Source: Pseudomonadota bacterium (GTDB lineage Bacteria; Pseudomonadota; Gammaproteobacteria; Burkholderiales; Burkholderiaceae_C). From it: DNA of 55,635 nt. The stretch is from assembly GCA_030535425.1 (NCBI GenBank), contig JAUNHQ010000002.1, positions 73,093 to 128,727 of the forward strand, in the 5' to 3' direction. Shown here piece by piece: positions 36,953 to 46,753 of this stretch (within the stretch, counting starts at the first letter, position 1; each line of letters begins with the position of its first letter). The translations under genes were made by a program, and so were the position numbers. The notes beneath the pieces are model-generated. The model saw nothing but the letters and a program-made list of their open reading frames with translations, did no database searches and was not told the origin of the DNA.

Positions 36953-37089
36953 GTTGGATTTGCTCCGTTGCTTGAAAAACAGCCTTGGCTGGACGCCGGG
37001 CACAGGCTGCCTTTTTCGGGCAGCGCAAAAGCCGACTCGCCTTGGCTTGACCTCGCCATGAAAGAGGTGGCGGTAGCCTCATCACCTTC

Positions 37090-37112
37090 AAAGCCCAGGC
37101 AAGGGCTTTTTG
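37090..37112. terminator. Terminator-like hairpin between trxB and rpmB
   Basis: Stem AAAGCCC/GGGCTTT with loop AGGCAA and T-rich sequence on the plus-strand side. In the trxB direction the T-run is short, so strength is uncertain. Confidence 0.45.
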
Positions 37113-37152
37113 GGTAAAGCCAGCGATTGTAGCCTGAAAGTGCAGCCTGCGT

Positions 37153-38115
<963 letters not shown>

Positions 38116-38257
38116 TTATGGCAGATCAATGGGTTTGCGCTACGATAGGCATAGTCAGCAATCCTGCTGAGATATGCAGCAGATGTGCATAGCGCAAGCT
38201 GCAGGAGCGGGATTCTAGAAACTTGTATATGGGAACGAATGCCGGAGGTGTATTGGG

Positions 38258-38932
38258 ATGACGATGTTGTCTAGTCTTGATCTGATTCGCCGGGTGCCGC
38301 TGTTTTCCATGTTGACCGATGTGCAGGCGACAGCTGTGGCAGACGCGGTCATCAAACGACGTTTCAAGCGCGGCGATGTGATTGTGGAGCAGGGCAAGAA
38401 ATCGGATGCCCTGTTCATCTTGCTCAACGGGCGGGCGCGCGTGCTGACGTCAGACAACCGCGGGCGCGAGGTGATTCTGGCCACGCTGCAACCGGGCGAT
38501 CACATTGGCGAGATGAGTCTGATCGACAACGAGCCGCATTCGGCCACGGTGCGCGCAGAGGTGCAAACCGACGTGCTAATGCTGGGTCGTGTGGAGTTTG
38601 CCCGCTGCCTGCCCGAAAACACATCCATGGCTTACGCCGTGATGCGCGGGCTGGTGCAGCGGCTGCGCCATGCCGATCGCAAGATTGAGTCGCTGGCGCT
38701 GATGGACGTGTATGGCCGCGTGGCCCGTGCATTGCTGGAGTTTGCCGCTGAAAGCCCGGATGGCCAGATGCTGATTCGCGAGCGCATTTCACGCCAGGAC
38801 ATTGCCAAGATGGTGGGTGCGTCGCGCGAGATGGTCAGCCGCGTGATGAAAGACCTGGAAGAGCGCGGCTTCATCGAGACGCAGGAAAACGGCGCCATCG
38901 TGGTGAAAGAGCGCCTGAACTCACTGAGCTGA
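38258..38932 (+). CDS. Crp/Fnr-family transcriptional regulator
   Basis: 224 residues: an N-terminal cyclic-nucleotide-binding-type beta barrel (GDVIVEQGKKSDALFILLNG, GDHIGEMSLIDNEPHSATV), a dimerisation helix and a C-terminal HTH_Crp (SRQDIAKMVGASREMVSRVM). The absence of N-terminal Fnr cysteines argues against an iron-sulfur sensor. The E-R-type cAMP contact residues are only partly kept (GEMSLIDNEPHSAT), so the ligand is uncertain. Upstream, CTGCT-N9-CAGCAG at 38164-38182 is a possible autoregulatory site. Confidence 0.9.
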   Translation: MTMLSSLDLIRRVPLFSMLTDVQATAVADAVIKRRFKRGDVIVEQGKKSDALFILLNGRARVLTSDNRGREVILATLQPGDHIGEMSLIDNEPHSATVRAEVQTDVLMLGRVEFARCLPENTSMAYAVMRGLVQRLRHADRKIESLALMDVYGRVARALLEFAAESPDGQMLIRERISRQDIAKMVGASREMVSRVMKDLEERGFIETQENGAIVVKERLNSLS

Positions 38933-38947
38933 CCTGCCGCTGCCCTC

Positions 38948-38968
38948 AACCGGGCAGCCTGGTTTTTT
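38948..38968 (+). terminator. Rho-independent terminator after the Crp/Fnr gene
   Basis: Stem AACCGGG/CCTGGTT (one G-T pair), loop CAG, followed by TTTT, 15 bp after the stop. Confidence 0.8.
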
Positions 38969-38998
38969 ACGTGCAGCGGGCAAGCCGCTGCACACCTG

Positions 38999-39057
38999 AA
39001 AAAAAAGGCCATTTGCGCGCAGTACACAAGGGCTTTTAGCTATTATAAAAATAGCAT
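38999..39057 (+). repeat. Comamonad-type intergenic repeat, copy 9
   Basis: AAAAAAAAGGCCATTTGCGC, GCAGTACACAAGGGCTTTTA, GCTATTATAAAAATAGC. Between the convergent Crp/Fnr and oxoprolinase genes. Confidence 0.9.
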
Positions 39058-39127
39058 TTCTCCAGAGAAGCAGGCTTGTCTATGCGGTGGCTATGGGCGC
39101 AGCCACCACAGGCTGCGCCCGATTCTC

Positions 39128-42100
39128 TTACGCCTGACTGCGGCCAAACCCGCCCCCGCCGGGGGTGTGGATCTCGAAGATGTCGCCCGGCTGCATGTCG
39201 GCGCTGCCGATGTGGCCCAGCGCCTGCATCTGGCCGTCTGCACGCACGACGCGGTTGATGCCCACCGCACCGGCTGCGCCGCCGGCCATGCCAAAGGCGC
39301 CGTGCACGCGGCCGTTGCTGAGGATGCTGGCGGTCATGGGCTGCAAAAAGCGCACGCGCCGCACGCCGCCGTCGCCGCCGCGCCAGCGGCCCGCGCCGCC
39401 GGATCCGGGCCGGATGGCGTAGCTTTCCAGCCGCACGGGAAAGCGCCACTCCAGCACCTCGGGGTCGGTCAGGCGCGAGTTGGTCATGTGCGTTTGCACG
39501 ACGCTGGTGCCGTCAAAGCCGCCCACGAGCTGGCCGTGCGCGTCAAACACGCCGCCCGCGCCAGAGCCGCCGGAGATGGTTTCGTAATACTGGTGCGTGT
39601 CGTTGCCGAAGGTGAAGTTGTTGACGGTGCACTGGCTGGCGCCCATCAGCCCCAGGGCGCCAATGAGGGCGTTGGTGATGCAGGTGGAGGTTTCCACGTT
39701 GCCCGCCACCACGCTGGCCGGGGGCGCGGGCTTGAGCATGGAGCCGTCGGGGATGAGGACTTCGATGGGCTTGAGGCACCCGGCGTTGAGGGGAATGTCG
39801 TCGTCCACCAGCATGCGGAAGACGTACAGCACGGCGGCCATGCACACGGCGGTGGGGGCGTTGAAGTTGTTGGGCTGCTGCGGCGAGGTGCCGGTGAAGT
39901 CGACCTTGGCCGTGCGCGTGGCGCCGTCGATGGTGACGGCCACCTGGATCTGCGCGCCGTTGTCCAGCGGCAGGGTGAACTGCCCGCCTTGCATGCGCGC
40001 GGCCAGGCGGGTGATGGCGCGGCGCACGCTTTCTTCGGCGTTGTCCTGCACGTGGCCCATGTAGGCGCGCACCACGTCCAGGCCGAATTGGTCCACCATC
40101 TTGCGCAGCTCTTGCACGCCTTTTTCGTTGGCGGCGATTTGCGCTTTCAAATCGGCCAGGTTTTGCTGCGGGTTGCGGCTGGGGTGGGGGCCGCTTTGCA
40201 GCAGGGCGATGAGTTCGGCCTCGCGCAGCTGGCCGGCATCGACCAGCTTGAAGTTGCTGATTTGCACGCCCTCTTCTTCGATGCGGGTGGAAAACGGGGG
40301 CATGGAGCCGGGGGTGATGCCGCCAATGTCGGCATGGTGGCCGCGGCTGCCCACGTAAAACAGCGGCGCGTCGCTGCCGGGCAGGTACACGGGGGTGATG
40401 ACGGTGACGTCAGGCAGGTGCGTGCCGCCGTGGTAGGGGTCGTTCAGCGCGTACACGTCGCCAGGGCGCATGCGGCCCGCGTTGTCGCGGATGACGGTCT
40501 GGATGCTTTCGCCCATGGAGCCCAGGTGCACGGGCATGTGCGGGGCGTTGGCGATGAGCTGGCCTTGCGCGTCAAACAGCGCGCAGCTGAAGTCCAGCCG
40601 CTCTTTGATGTTGACGGAGTAGGCGGTGTTTTGCAGTTGCAGGCCCATCTGCTCGGCAATGTTCATGAACAAATGGTTGAACACTTCCAGCAGCACCGGG
40701 TCCACCTGCGTGCCGGCGGCAAACTGCACGGCGCGCGGCGCGGTGCGCTCCAGCACGATGTGGTCCAGCGCCGTCAGGCGGGCGCGCCAGCCGGGTTCGA
40801 CCACGGTGGTGGCGTTTTGCTCGGCAATGATGGCCGGGCCCGGCACTTGGTCGCCCGCGCGCAGGTCTTCGCGCACGATCAGGGCCGCGTCGTGCCAGGC
40901 GGCCTGGCCGTCCACCCCGGTGGTGTACACGCGCACGGTGTCACGCCGGGGCACCTCGCGCGCGGGGTGCAAGGCTTGCGTGCGTTCGGCGGGCGCGTCG
41001 CCTGCGGCCACGGCCTCGACCGACACGGCCTCGGCCACCAGCGGCTTGCCGTGCATGAGAAAGGCAAAGCGCTGGCGGTAGGCCGCCTCAAACGCCTGCT
41101 GGATGGCGGCCAGCGCCGCGCCGTCGTCTGCGGCTTCATCTGCCGGGAAAGGCACGATCAGGGCCGAGTCGGTGCCTTCGTAGCGCACGTGCACGCGCTG
41201 GTGCAGGCGGATGTCGCCCTGGCCCACGTCCTGGCGCGCCAGCTCCTGGCCGGTGGCTTCGGCCAGCGCGGCCAGGCGCTGGCGCAGCTGGGGCAGGGCC
41301 TGGGCATTCAGGGGCAGCTCCAGCGCCGCCTCGCGCATCACGCTCTGGTCGGCCAGGCCCATACCGTAGGCCGAGAGCACGCCTGCCAGCGGGTGCACCA
41401 GCACGCGGGTCATGCCCAGCGCGTCGGCCACCAGGCAGGCGTGCTGCCCGCCCGCGCCGCCAAAGCATTGCAGGGTGTAGCCGGTCACGTCGTAGCCGCG
41501 CGCCACGCTGATTTTCTTGATGGCGCCGGCCATTTGCTGCACGGCGATCTGGATGAAGCCGTGGGCCACGTCCTCCGGCGCGCGGCCACCGGCCTGGGGC
41601 TGCGCAGCAATCTCGGCAAAGCGCGCGCGCACCACGCTGGCGTCCAGCGGCGCATTGGCCTGCGGGCCAAACACTTTGGGAAAGTACGCGGGCTGCACCT
41701 TGCCCACCATGACGTTGGCGTCGGTCACGGCCAGCGGGCCGCCACGGCGGTAGCTGGCCGGGCCGGGGTTGGCGCCCGCGCTTTGCGGCCCCACGCGAAA
41801 GCGCGCGCCGTCAAACTGCAAGATGGAGCCGCCGCCTGCGGCCACGGTGTGGATGCTCATCATGGGCGCGCGCATGCGCACACCGGCCACCTGGGTTTCA
41901 AACTCGCGCTCGAACTGGCCCGCGTAGTGGCTCACGTCGGTGCTGGTGCCGCCCATGTCAAAGCCAATGACGCGGGGCTGGCCCGCCATTTCGGCCGTGC
42001 GCGCCATGCCCACAATGCCGCCGGCCGGGCCGCTCAAAATGGCGTCCTTGCCCTGAAAGGCGCGCGCGTCGGTCAGGCCGCCGCTGGACTGCATGAACAG

Positions 42101-42835
42101 CAGCTTCACCCCCGGCATCTGGCTGGCCACCTGGTCCACGTAGCGGCGCAGGATGGGCGAGAGGTAGGCGTCCACCACCGTGGTGTCGCCCCGGCTGACG
42201 TACTTCATCATGGGGCTGGTGGCATGGCTGGTGCTGATTTGCGTAAAGCCCGCCTCGCGCGCCAGGCGCGCGGCCGCCTGCTCGTGCGCGGTGTGGCGCC
42301 AGCCGTGCATGAACACGATGGCCACCGATCGAAGTCCTTGCGCAGCATGTGCCAGCAGCTCTTTTTTCAATAGCCCCTCATCCAGCGGCGCAATCACCTC
42401 GCCCTGGGCGCTGACGCGCTCGTCGGCCTCCACCACGGCGGTGTAAAGCAGCTCGGGCAGCACGATGCGGCGGTCAAACAGGCGCGGGCGGTTCTGGTAG
42501 GCAATGCGCAGGCCGTCGCGAAAGCCGCGCGTGGTGACCAGCAGCGTGGGCTCGCCCTTGCGCTCCAGCAGCGCGTTGGTGGCCACGGTGGTGCCCATCT
42601 TCACGCACTCCACCTGCTCGGGGGTGATGGGCGCATCGGCCCCCAAGCCCAGCAGGTGGCGGATGCCGGCCACGGCCGCATCGGGGTACTGCTCGGGGTT
42701 TTCGCTCAGCAGCTTGTGGGTGACGATGCTGCCATCGGGCCGCTTGGCCACGATGTCGGTAAAGGTGCCGCCACGGTCAATCCAGAATTGCCAGCGGCTG
42801 TTGCGGGGGGTGCCAGAAGGTGCGGCTGCGTTCAT
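39128..42835 (-). CDS. Fused HyuA-HyuB 5-oxoprolinase/hydantoinase family protein
   Basis: 1235 residues, the length of ATP-dependent 5-oxoprolinases. The N-terminal HyuA half holds the ATPase-fold motifs DRGGTFTDIVA and GFDMGGTSTDVSHY, and GGAGGQHACLVADALGM. The HyuB half starts near residue 700 (VDPVLLEVFNHLFMNIAEQMG). Reaction of the family: ATP-driven opening of 5-oxoproline to glutamate, or of hydantoins. It follows the MarR-like regulator gene on the same strand and opposes a TRAP operon that may import its substrate. ATG 42835 was chosen; a TTG at 42847 is also in frame. Confidence 0.9.
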   Translation of the reverse strand: MNAAAPSGTPRNSRWQFWIDRGGTFTDIVAKRPDGSIVTHKLLSENPEQYPDAAVAGIRHLLGLGADAPITPEQVECVKMGTTVATNALLERKGEPTLLVTTRGFRDGLRIAYQNRPRLFDRRIVLPELLYTAVVEADERVSAQGEVIAPLDEGLLKKELLAHAAQGLRSVAIVFMHGWRHTAHEQAAARLAREAGFTQISTSHATSPMMKYVSRGDTTVVDAYLSPILRRYVDQVASQMPGVKLLFMQSSGGLTDARAFQGKDAILSGPAGGIVGMARTAEMAGQPRVIGFDMGGTSTDVSHYAGQFEREFETQVAGVRMRAPMMSIHTVAAGGGSILQFDGARFRVGPQSAGANPGPASYRRGGPLAVTDANVMVGKVQPAYFPKVFGPQANAPLDASVVRARFAEIAAQPQAGGRAPEDVAHGFIQIAVQQMAGAIKKISVARGYDVTGYTLQCFGGAGGQHACLVADALGMTRVLVHPLAGVLSAYGMGLADQSVMREAALELPLNAQALPQLRQRLAALAEATGQELARQDVGQGDIRLHQRVHVRYEGTDSALIVPFPADEAADDGAALAAIQQAFEAAYRQRFAFLMHGKPLVAEAVSVEAVAAGDAPAERTQALHPAREVPRRDTVRVYTTGVDGQAAWHDAALIVREDLRAGDQVPGPAIIAEQNATTVVEPGWRARLTALDHIVLERTAPRAVQFAAGTQVDPVLLEVFNHLFMNIAEQMGLQLQNTAYSVNIKERLDFSCALFDAQGQLIANAPHMPVHLGSMGESIQTVIRDNAGRMRPGDVYALNDPYHGGTHLPDVTVITPVYLPGSDAPLFYVGSRGHHADIGGITPGSMPPFSTRIEEEGVQISNFKLVDAGQLREAELIALLQSGPHPSRNPQQNLADLKAQIAANEKGVQELRKMVDQFGLDVVRAYMGHVQDNAEESVRRAITRLAARMQGGQFTLPLDNGAQIQVAVTIDGATRTAKVDFTGTSPQQPNNFNAPTAVCMAAVLYVFRMLVDDDIPLNAGCLKPIEVLIPDGSMLKPAPPASVVAGNVETSTCITNALIGALGLMGASQCTVNNFTFGNDTHQYYETISGGSGAGGVFDAHGQLVGGFDGTSVVQTHMTNSRLTDPEVLEWRFPVRLESYAIRPGSGGAGRWRGGDGGVRRVRFLQPMTASILSNGRVHGAFGMAGGAAGAVGINRVVRADGQMQALGHIGSADMQPGDIFEIHTPGGGGFGRSQA

Positions 42836-42874
42836 GGGGGTGTGCAAGCTCCGTTAAAGCGGCTAGGTTCAAGC

Positions 42875-42931
42875 ATCAAAAAGGCCGTTTGCGCGCTACT
42901 GAAGCGTGCGAGCAGCTATAAAAAAAGTAGT
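42875..42931 (+). repeat. Comamonad-type intergenic repeat, copy 10
   Basis: CATCAAAAAGGCCGTTTGCG, CGCTACTGAAGCGTGCGAGC, AGCTATAAAAAAAGTAG. It ends directly at the stop codon of the regulator gene. Confidence 0.85.
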
Positions 42932-42932
42932 A

Positions 42933-43490
42933 TCAAAGCGACGTGGCCGCGCGCGCGGCCTGGTCGTACAGGCCGCTCATCAGGCGCAGAAAGCGTGCCA
43001 GTTCGCCAATTTGCGGGTTCAGCTCGCCGTCCACGCTGGCGATCAGGCACTGCTCGCGCACCTCGCGGTAGCGGGCCACCACCTGCTGGCCGCGTTCGGT
43101 GGGGCTGTAGAAGACTTCCTTGCCCGTCTTTTCGCCCACCGCCAGACCAGCGGACACCAGCTTTTTCAAGGCGTAGTTGACGACGTGCGTGTCTTCGTAA
43201 TGCAGCACGAAGCAGATGTCGGCCAGCTTCTTGCCCCGGCCCCGGTGGTTGATGTGGTGCAGCACCAGCACGTCGGTAATGGTCAGGTCGGGCACACCCG
43301 CCGCCGCCATGCAGCGGATGGCCCAGCGGCTGAAGGCGTTCCAGCCCACCGTGAGGCTGAATTCCAGCTCGCTCATCTCGGCACTGCGGGCCGACACCAG
43401 GTGCGATGAAGACACGATGTAGGGCCGCTCGGGCGGCTTGGGATGGGCATCGCCGCTGGCAGGTGTGGGGGTAGGAGTAGCGTCGCTCAT
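42933..43490 (-). CDS. MarR-like winged-helix regulator
   Basis: 185 residues from ATG 43490. A Pro/Thr-rich N-terminus is followed by a helix-rich dimer region and a winged helix (LTITDVLVLHHINHRGRGKKLADICF, with the recognition helix near DTHVVNYALKKLV; wing GKEVFYSPTERG). The oxoprolinase gene lies 97 bp downstream on the same strand. The TRAP operon diverges from it, with an inverted repeat between. It probably controls both units in response to the imported substrate (inference). Confidence 0.82.
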   Translation of the reverse strand: MSDATPTPTPASGDAHPKPPERPYIVSSSHLVSARSAEMSELEFSLTVGWNAFSRWAIRCMAAAGVPDLTITDVLVLHHINHRGRGKKLADICFVLHYEDTHVVNYALKKLVSAGLAVGEKTGKEVFYSPTERGQQVVARYREVREQCLIASVDGELNPQIGELARFLRLMSGLYDQAARAATSL

Positions 43491-43506
43491 GATGACAAAG
43501 TAGCAC

Positions 43507-43537
43507 ATATTTTGTCGATTTGGTGTCAACAACATAT
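43507..43537. promoter_or_regulatory. Inverted-repeat operator between the regulator and the TRAP operon
   Basis: Arms ATATTTTGTCGA and TCAACAACATAT pair at 10 of 12 positions across a 7 bp centre. The 31 bp site lies in an A/T-rich divergent promoter region, 17 bp from the regulator start and 79 bp from dctQ. Confidence 0.6.
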
Positions 43538-43615
43538 CGGTAAAAACACCATAGCGCCCTGGCCCTACGTTTGCCAATAATGGTTCTGCCTTCCGCTTTC
43601 GGGAAACGACTTTCA

Positions 43616-44125
43616 ATGCGACGACTGCTGGACTTTCTTTACGACGCAAGCGCCTGGCTGGCCGCGCTGTGCATGGTGGGCGTGCTGGCCATGGTGCTGC
43701 TGTCCATCGTGGGGCGGCAGCTGGGCTTCAACGTGCCGGGCACCGATGCCTATGCGGGCTACTTCATGGCGGCGGCGGCCTTTCTGGCGCTGGCCCACAC
43801 CTTGCAGCGCCATGAGCACATCCGCGTGACGCTGGTGCTCTCGCGCGTGGGGCCGGGCATGCGGCGCGCGCTGGAGGTCTGGTCGCTGTCGGCGGCGGTG
43901 GTGCTGGCCGGGTTGATGGCGTTTTTTGCCGTGCGGCTGGTGTGGCATTCCTGGCAGTTCAACGACGTGTCCACCGCCAACGACGCCACGCCGCTGTGGA
44001 TACCGCAGCTGGCCATGGCCGCCGGTGCGGTGGTGTTTTGCATCGCCTTCGTGGACGAATGGGTGCAGCAGCTGCGCGGCACGCGCGCGCAGCCCGAAAC
44101 CGGGGAGCTGCTGCGCAATGAATGA
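43616..44125 (+). CDS. TRAP transporter small permease (DctQ type)
   Basis: 169 residues with four transmembrane helices and the family motifs MVLLSIVGRQLGFNVPGTDA and RHEHIRVTLV. Inner-membrane subunit that pairs with DctM. Start ATG 43616 preferred over 43571. It overlaps dctM by 8 bp, so the two are translationally coupled. Confidence 0.93.
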   Translation: MRRLLDFLYDASAWLAALCMVGVLAMVLLSIVGRQLGFNVPGTDAYAGYFMAAAAFLALAHTLQRHEHIRVTLVLSRVGPGMRRALEVWSLSAAVVLAGLMAFFAVRLVWHSWQFNDVSTANDATPLWIPQLAMAAGAVVFCIAFVDEWVQQLRGTRAQPETGELLRNE

Positions 44126-45413
44126 CGTGCTCATCTCCGCCTTGCTGATCGTGTCGCTGTTTGCCATATTGGGCAGCGGCGTGTGGATCGGGCTGGCGCT
44201 GTCGGGTGTGGCCTGGATCGGCATGGAGCTGTTTTCCAGCCGCCCCGCGGGCGACGCGATGGCCGTGACCATCTGGGGCGCATCGTCGAGCTGGACGCTC
44301 ACGGCCCTGCCGCTGTTCATCTGGATGGGCGAGATCCTGTTTCGCACCCGCCTGAGCGAAAGCATGTTCCGCGGCCTGGCGCCCTGGGTGGCGGCCCTGC
44401 CCGGGCGGCTTTTGCACACCAACGTGATTGGCTGCGCCATCTTCGCGGCGGTCTCCGGCTCCAGCGCGGCCACCTGCGCCACCATCGGCAAGATGAGCCT
44501 GCCCGAGCTGAAAAAACGAGGCTACCCCGACAGCATCGCCATTGGCTCGCTGGCAGGCGCGGGCACGCTGGGGCTGCTGATTCCGCCGTCCATCATCATG
44601 ATCGTCTATGGCGTCACGGCCGACGTGTCCATCGCCAAGCTGTTCGTGGCCGGCATCGTGCCCGGCGCGGTGCTGGCGGCCATGTTCTCGGGTTATCTGA
44701 TGCTGTGGGCGCTGATCCACCGCCAGCGCGTGCCCCTGCCGGATGCGCGCCTGAGCCTGGCGCAAAAGCTCAATGAATCGCGCCACCTCATTCCCGTGGT
44801 GCTGCTCATTGCCGCCGTGCTGGGCAGCATTTACGCGGGTGTGGCCACCGCCACCGAGGCCGCTGCCGTCGGCGTGGTGGGCGCGCTGCTGCTGTCGGCG
44901 GCGCAAGGCTCGATGAACTGGGACACTTTCAAGGCCTCGCTGCTGGGCGCCACGCGGCTGTACTGCATGATCGCCCTCATCCTGGCCGGCGCGGCTTTTC
45001 TCACCCTGTCCATGGGCTACATCGGCCTGCCGCGCCACCTGGCCGAATGGGTGGCATCGCTGGGGCTGTCGCCCTTCATGCTGCTGATGGCGCTGGCGCT
45101 GTTTTACATCCTGCTGGGCTGCTTTCTAGACGGCATCTCGATGGTGGTGCTGACCATGGGCGTGATCCTGCCCACGGTGCAGGCGGCGGGCATCGACCTG
45201 GTGTGGTTTGGCATCTTCCTGGTCATCGTGGTGGAGATGGCGCAAATCACCCCGCCCGTGGGCTTCAACCTGTTCGTGCTGCAAGGCATGACCGGGCGCG
45301 ACATTGGCTGGATCGCCCGCGTCACCCTGCCCTTTTTCCTGCTGCTAGCGGCCATGGTGCTGCTGCTGTGGGTGTTCCCCTCGCTGGCGCTGTGGCTGCC
45401 CAGCTTCATGTAA
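44118..45413 (+). CDS. TRAP transporter large permease (DctM type)
   Basis: 431 residues, about 12 membrane helices, ion-coupled translocation subunit. Recognisable blocks: FAAVSGSSAATCATIG, GSLAGAGTLGLLIPPSI, LLGCFLDGISMVVLTMGVIL and ITPPVGFNLFVLQG. The ATG at 44118 overlaps the dctQ stop region (ATGAATGA). The sequence upstream in the same frame is out-of-frame dctQ. Confidence 0.95.
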   Translation: MNDVLISALLIVSLFAILGSGVWIGLALSGVAWIGMELFSSRPAGDAMAVTIWGASSSWTLTALPLFIWMGEILFRTRLSESMFRGLAPWVAALPGRLLHTNVIGCAIFAAVSGSSAATCATIGKMSLPELKKRGYPDSIAIGSLAGAGTLGLLIPPSIIMIVYGVTADVSIAKLFVAGIVPGAVLAAMFSGYLMLWALIHRQRVPLPDARLSLAQKLNESRHLIPVVLLIAAVLGSIYAGVATATEAAAVGVVGALLLSAAQGSMNWDTFKASLLGATRLYCMIALILAGAAFLTLSMGYIGLPRHLAEWVASLGLSPFMLLMALALFYILLGCFLDGISMVVLTMGVILPTVQAAGIDLVWFGIFLVIVVEMAQITPPVGFNLFVLQGMTGRDIGWIARVTLPFFLLLAAMVLLLWVFPSLALWLPSFM

Positions 45414-45456
45414 ACCCGGTCCTTTCAGCCCTTTCACTCATACAAGGAGATACCCC

Positions 45457-46422
45457 ATGAAATACAAGCTCGCCCTGGGTCTGGCCGCCGCCGCGCTGGC
45501 AGGCCACGCTGTGGCCCAGACCAAGTGGGACCTGCCCAGCGCCTACCCCGCCAGCAGCTACCACACCGAAAACCTGGTGCAGTTCGCTGCCGACGTGAAA
45601 AACGCCACCGGCGGCAAGCTGAACATCACCTTGCACCCCAACGCCGCCTTGTTCAAGGCGCCCGAAATCAAACGCGCCGTGCAAGGCAACCAGGCCCAGG
45701 CAGGCGAATTCTTGCTGGTCAACTACCAGAACGAATGGCCCGTGTGGGGGCTGGACGGCGTACCCTTCCTGGCCACCAGCTTCGAGCAGTCGCGCAAGCT
45801 GTACGACGCCAGCCGCGCCACGCTGGAGAAAAAACTGGGCGAGCAGAACATGACCCTGTTGTACGTCGTGCCCTGGCCGCCGCAGGGCCTGTTCAGCCGC
45901 AAGCCCGTGGCCTCTGGCGCTGACCTCAAGGGCATGAAATGGCGCGCCTACAGCCCCGCCACCGGCCGCATTGGTGAACTGGTGGGCGCGCAGCCCGTCA
46001 CCATCCAGCAAGCCGATCTGAGCCAGGCCATGGCCACGGGCGTGGTCGATGGCTTCATGACCTCGGGCGCCACCGGCTACGACGCCAAGGTGTTCGAGCA
46101 CTTCAAGTACTACTACGACCTGCAAGCCTGGCTGCCCAAGAACGCCGTGGTGGCCAACAAACGCGCCTTTGACGCACTGGACAAACCCACGCAAGACGCC
46201 GTGCGCAAAGCCGCCGCCGACGCCGAAAAACGCGGCTGGGACACCGCCGCCAAGAAAACCGGCGAATACCTGGAGCTGCTGAAGAAAAACGGCATGACCG
46301 TCGCCCCCCCGTCCGATCAGCTCAAGGCCGACATGCAGAAAGTGGGCGACACCATGACCCGCGAATGGCTGGACAAGGCCGGCGCCGAAGGCAAGGCCAT
46401 TTTGGACGCCTACCGCAAATAA
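45457..46422 (+). CDS. TRAP transporter substrate-binding protein (DctP type)
   Basis: 321-residue periplasmic protein with Sec signal KYKLALGLAAAALAGHAVAQ and an AAGGAG site 8 nt before the ATG. The fold starts TKWDLPSAYPASSYH; the substrate-contact region of the family includes MKWRAYSPATGRIGELVGA, with the conserved arginine in RAYSP. The ligand is unknown. Location opposite an oxoprolinase gene suggests oxoproline or a related carboxylate or amide. Confidence 0.93.
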   Translation: MKYKLALGLAAAALAGHAVAQTKWDLPSAYPASSYHTENLVQFAADVKNATGGKLNITLHPNAALFKAPEIKRAVQGNQAQAGEFLLVNYQNEWPVWGLDGVPFLATSFEQSRKLYDASRATLEKKLGEQNMTLLYVVPWPPQGLFSRKPVASGADLKGMKWRAYSPATGRIGELVGAQPVTIQQADLSQAMATGVVDGFMTSGATGYDAKVFEHFKYYYDLQAWLPKNAVVANKRAFDALDKPTQDAVRKAAADAEKRGWDTAAKKTGEYLELLKKNGMTVAPPSDQLKADMQKVGDTMTREWLDKAGAEGKAILDAYRK

Positions 46423-46753
46423 GCCTCTGGAAAACCGCTCCAAGGGGGCAAGCGCTGGTGGCCGGGCTTGTCCCGGCCACGGCGCTTCTGGCAGGGGCTG
46501 CTTTCCGCGACCGCTTGCGGGAACTTGACCATGCCGCCGTTCCCCCGGCTTTCCTGCCTTTCTTTCAAGCCAAAGGCCAAGGGCTGGGGTGAAAACCAGC
46601 CAAGCCGGCTCGGCGCGCCACACCCGAGTGGCCCCCACCTTCTTTGCTACCCACAGCAAAGACTGCGCTCCCAGCTTGCGCCAGGTCATTGCCCATGCCG
46701 CCTGACGGGTCTATATTGACCCTGGCGTCATCTTTCAAGGGCTTTTTTCATCC
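46423..46753. other. Intergenic region dctP / frdA with a long hairpin
   Basis: 331 bp. A long imperfect hairpin (46450-46487; inner stem GTGGCCGGG/CCCGGCCAC, outer AAGCGC/GCGCTT) lies 27 bp after dctP and probably ends the TRAP transcript, although no T-run follows. The remainder shows no gene; the frdA promoter is at its right end. Confidence 0.5.
46689..46717 (+). promoter_or_regulatory. Sigma-70-like promoter of frdABCD
   Basis: TTGCCC (46689-46694), a 17 bp spacer, TATATT (46712-46717), 37 bp before the frdA ATG. No clear FNR box was seen near it. Confidence 0.6.

Noticed and set aside
39167-42373. Open frame of 1068 codons on the plus strand opposite the oxoprolinase gene
   Set aside because: Composition is the His/Gly/Ala/Val-rich pattern of an antisense shadow in GC-rich DNA; the minus-strand protein carries all family motifs.
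46423-46753. Decayed gene or FNR site before frdA
   Set aside because: No frame with recognisable protein similarity, and no TTGAT-N4-ATCAA-like site near the promoter.
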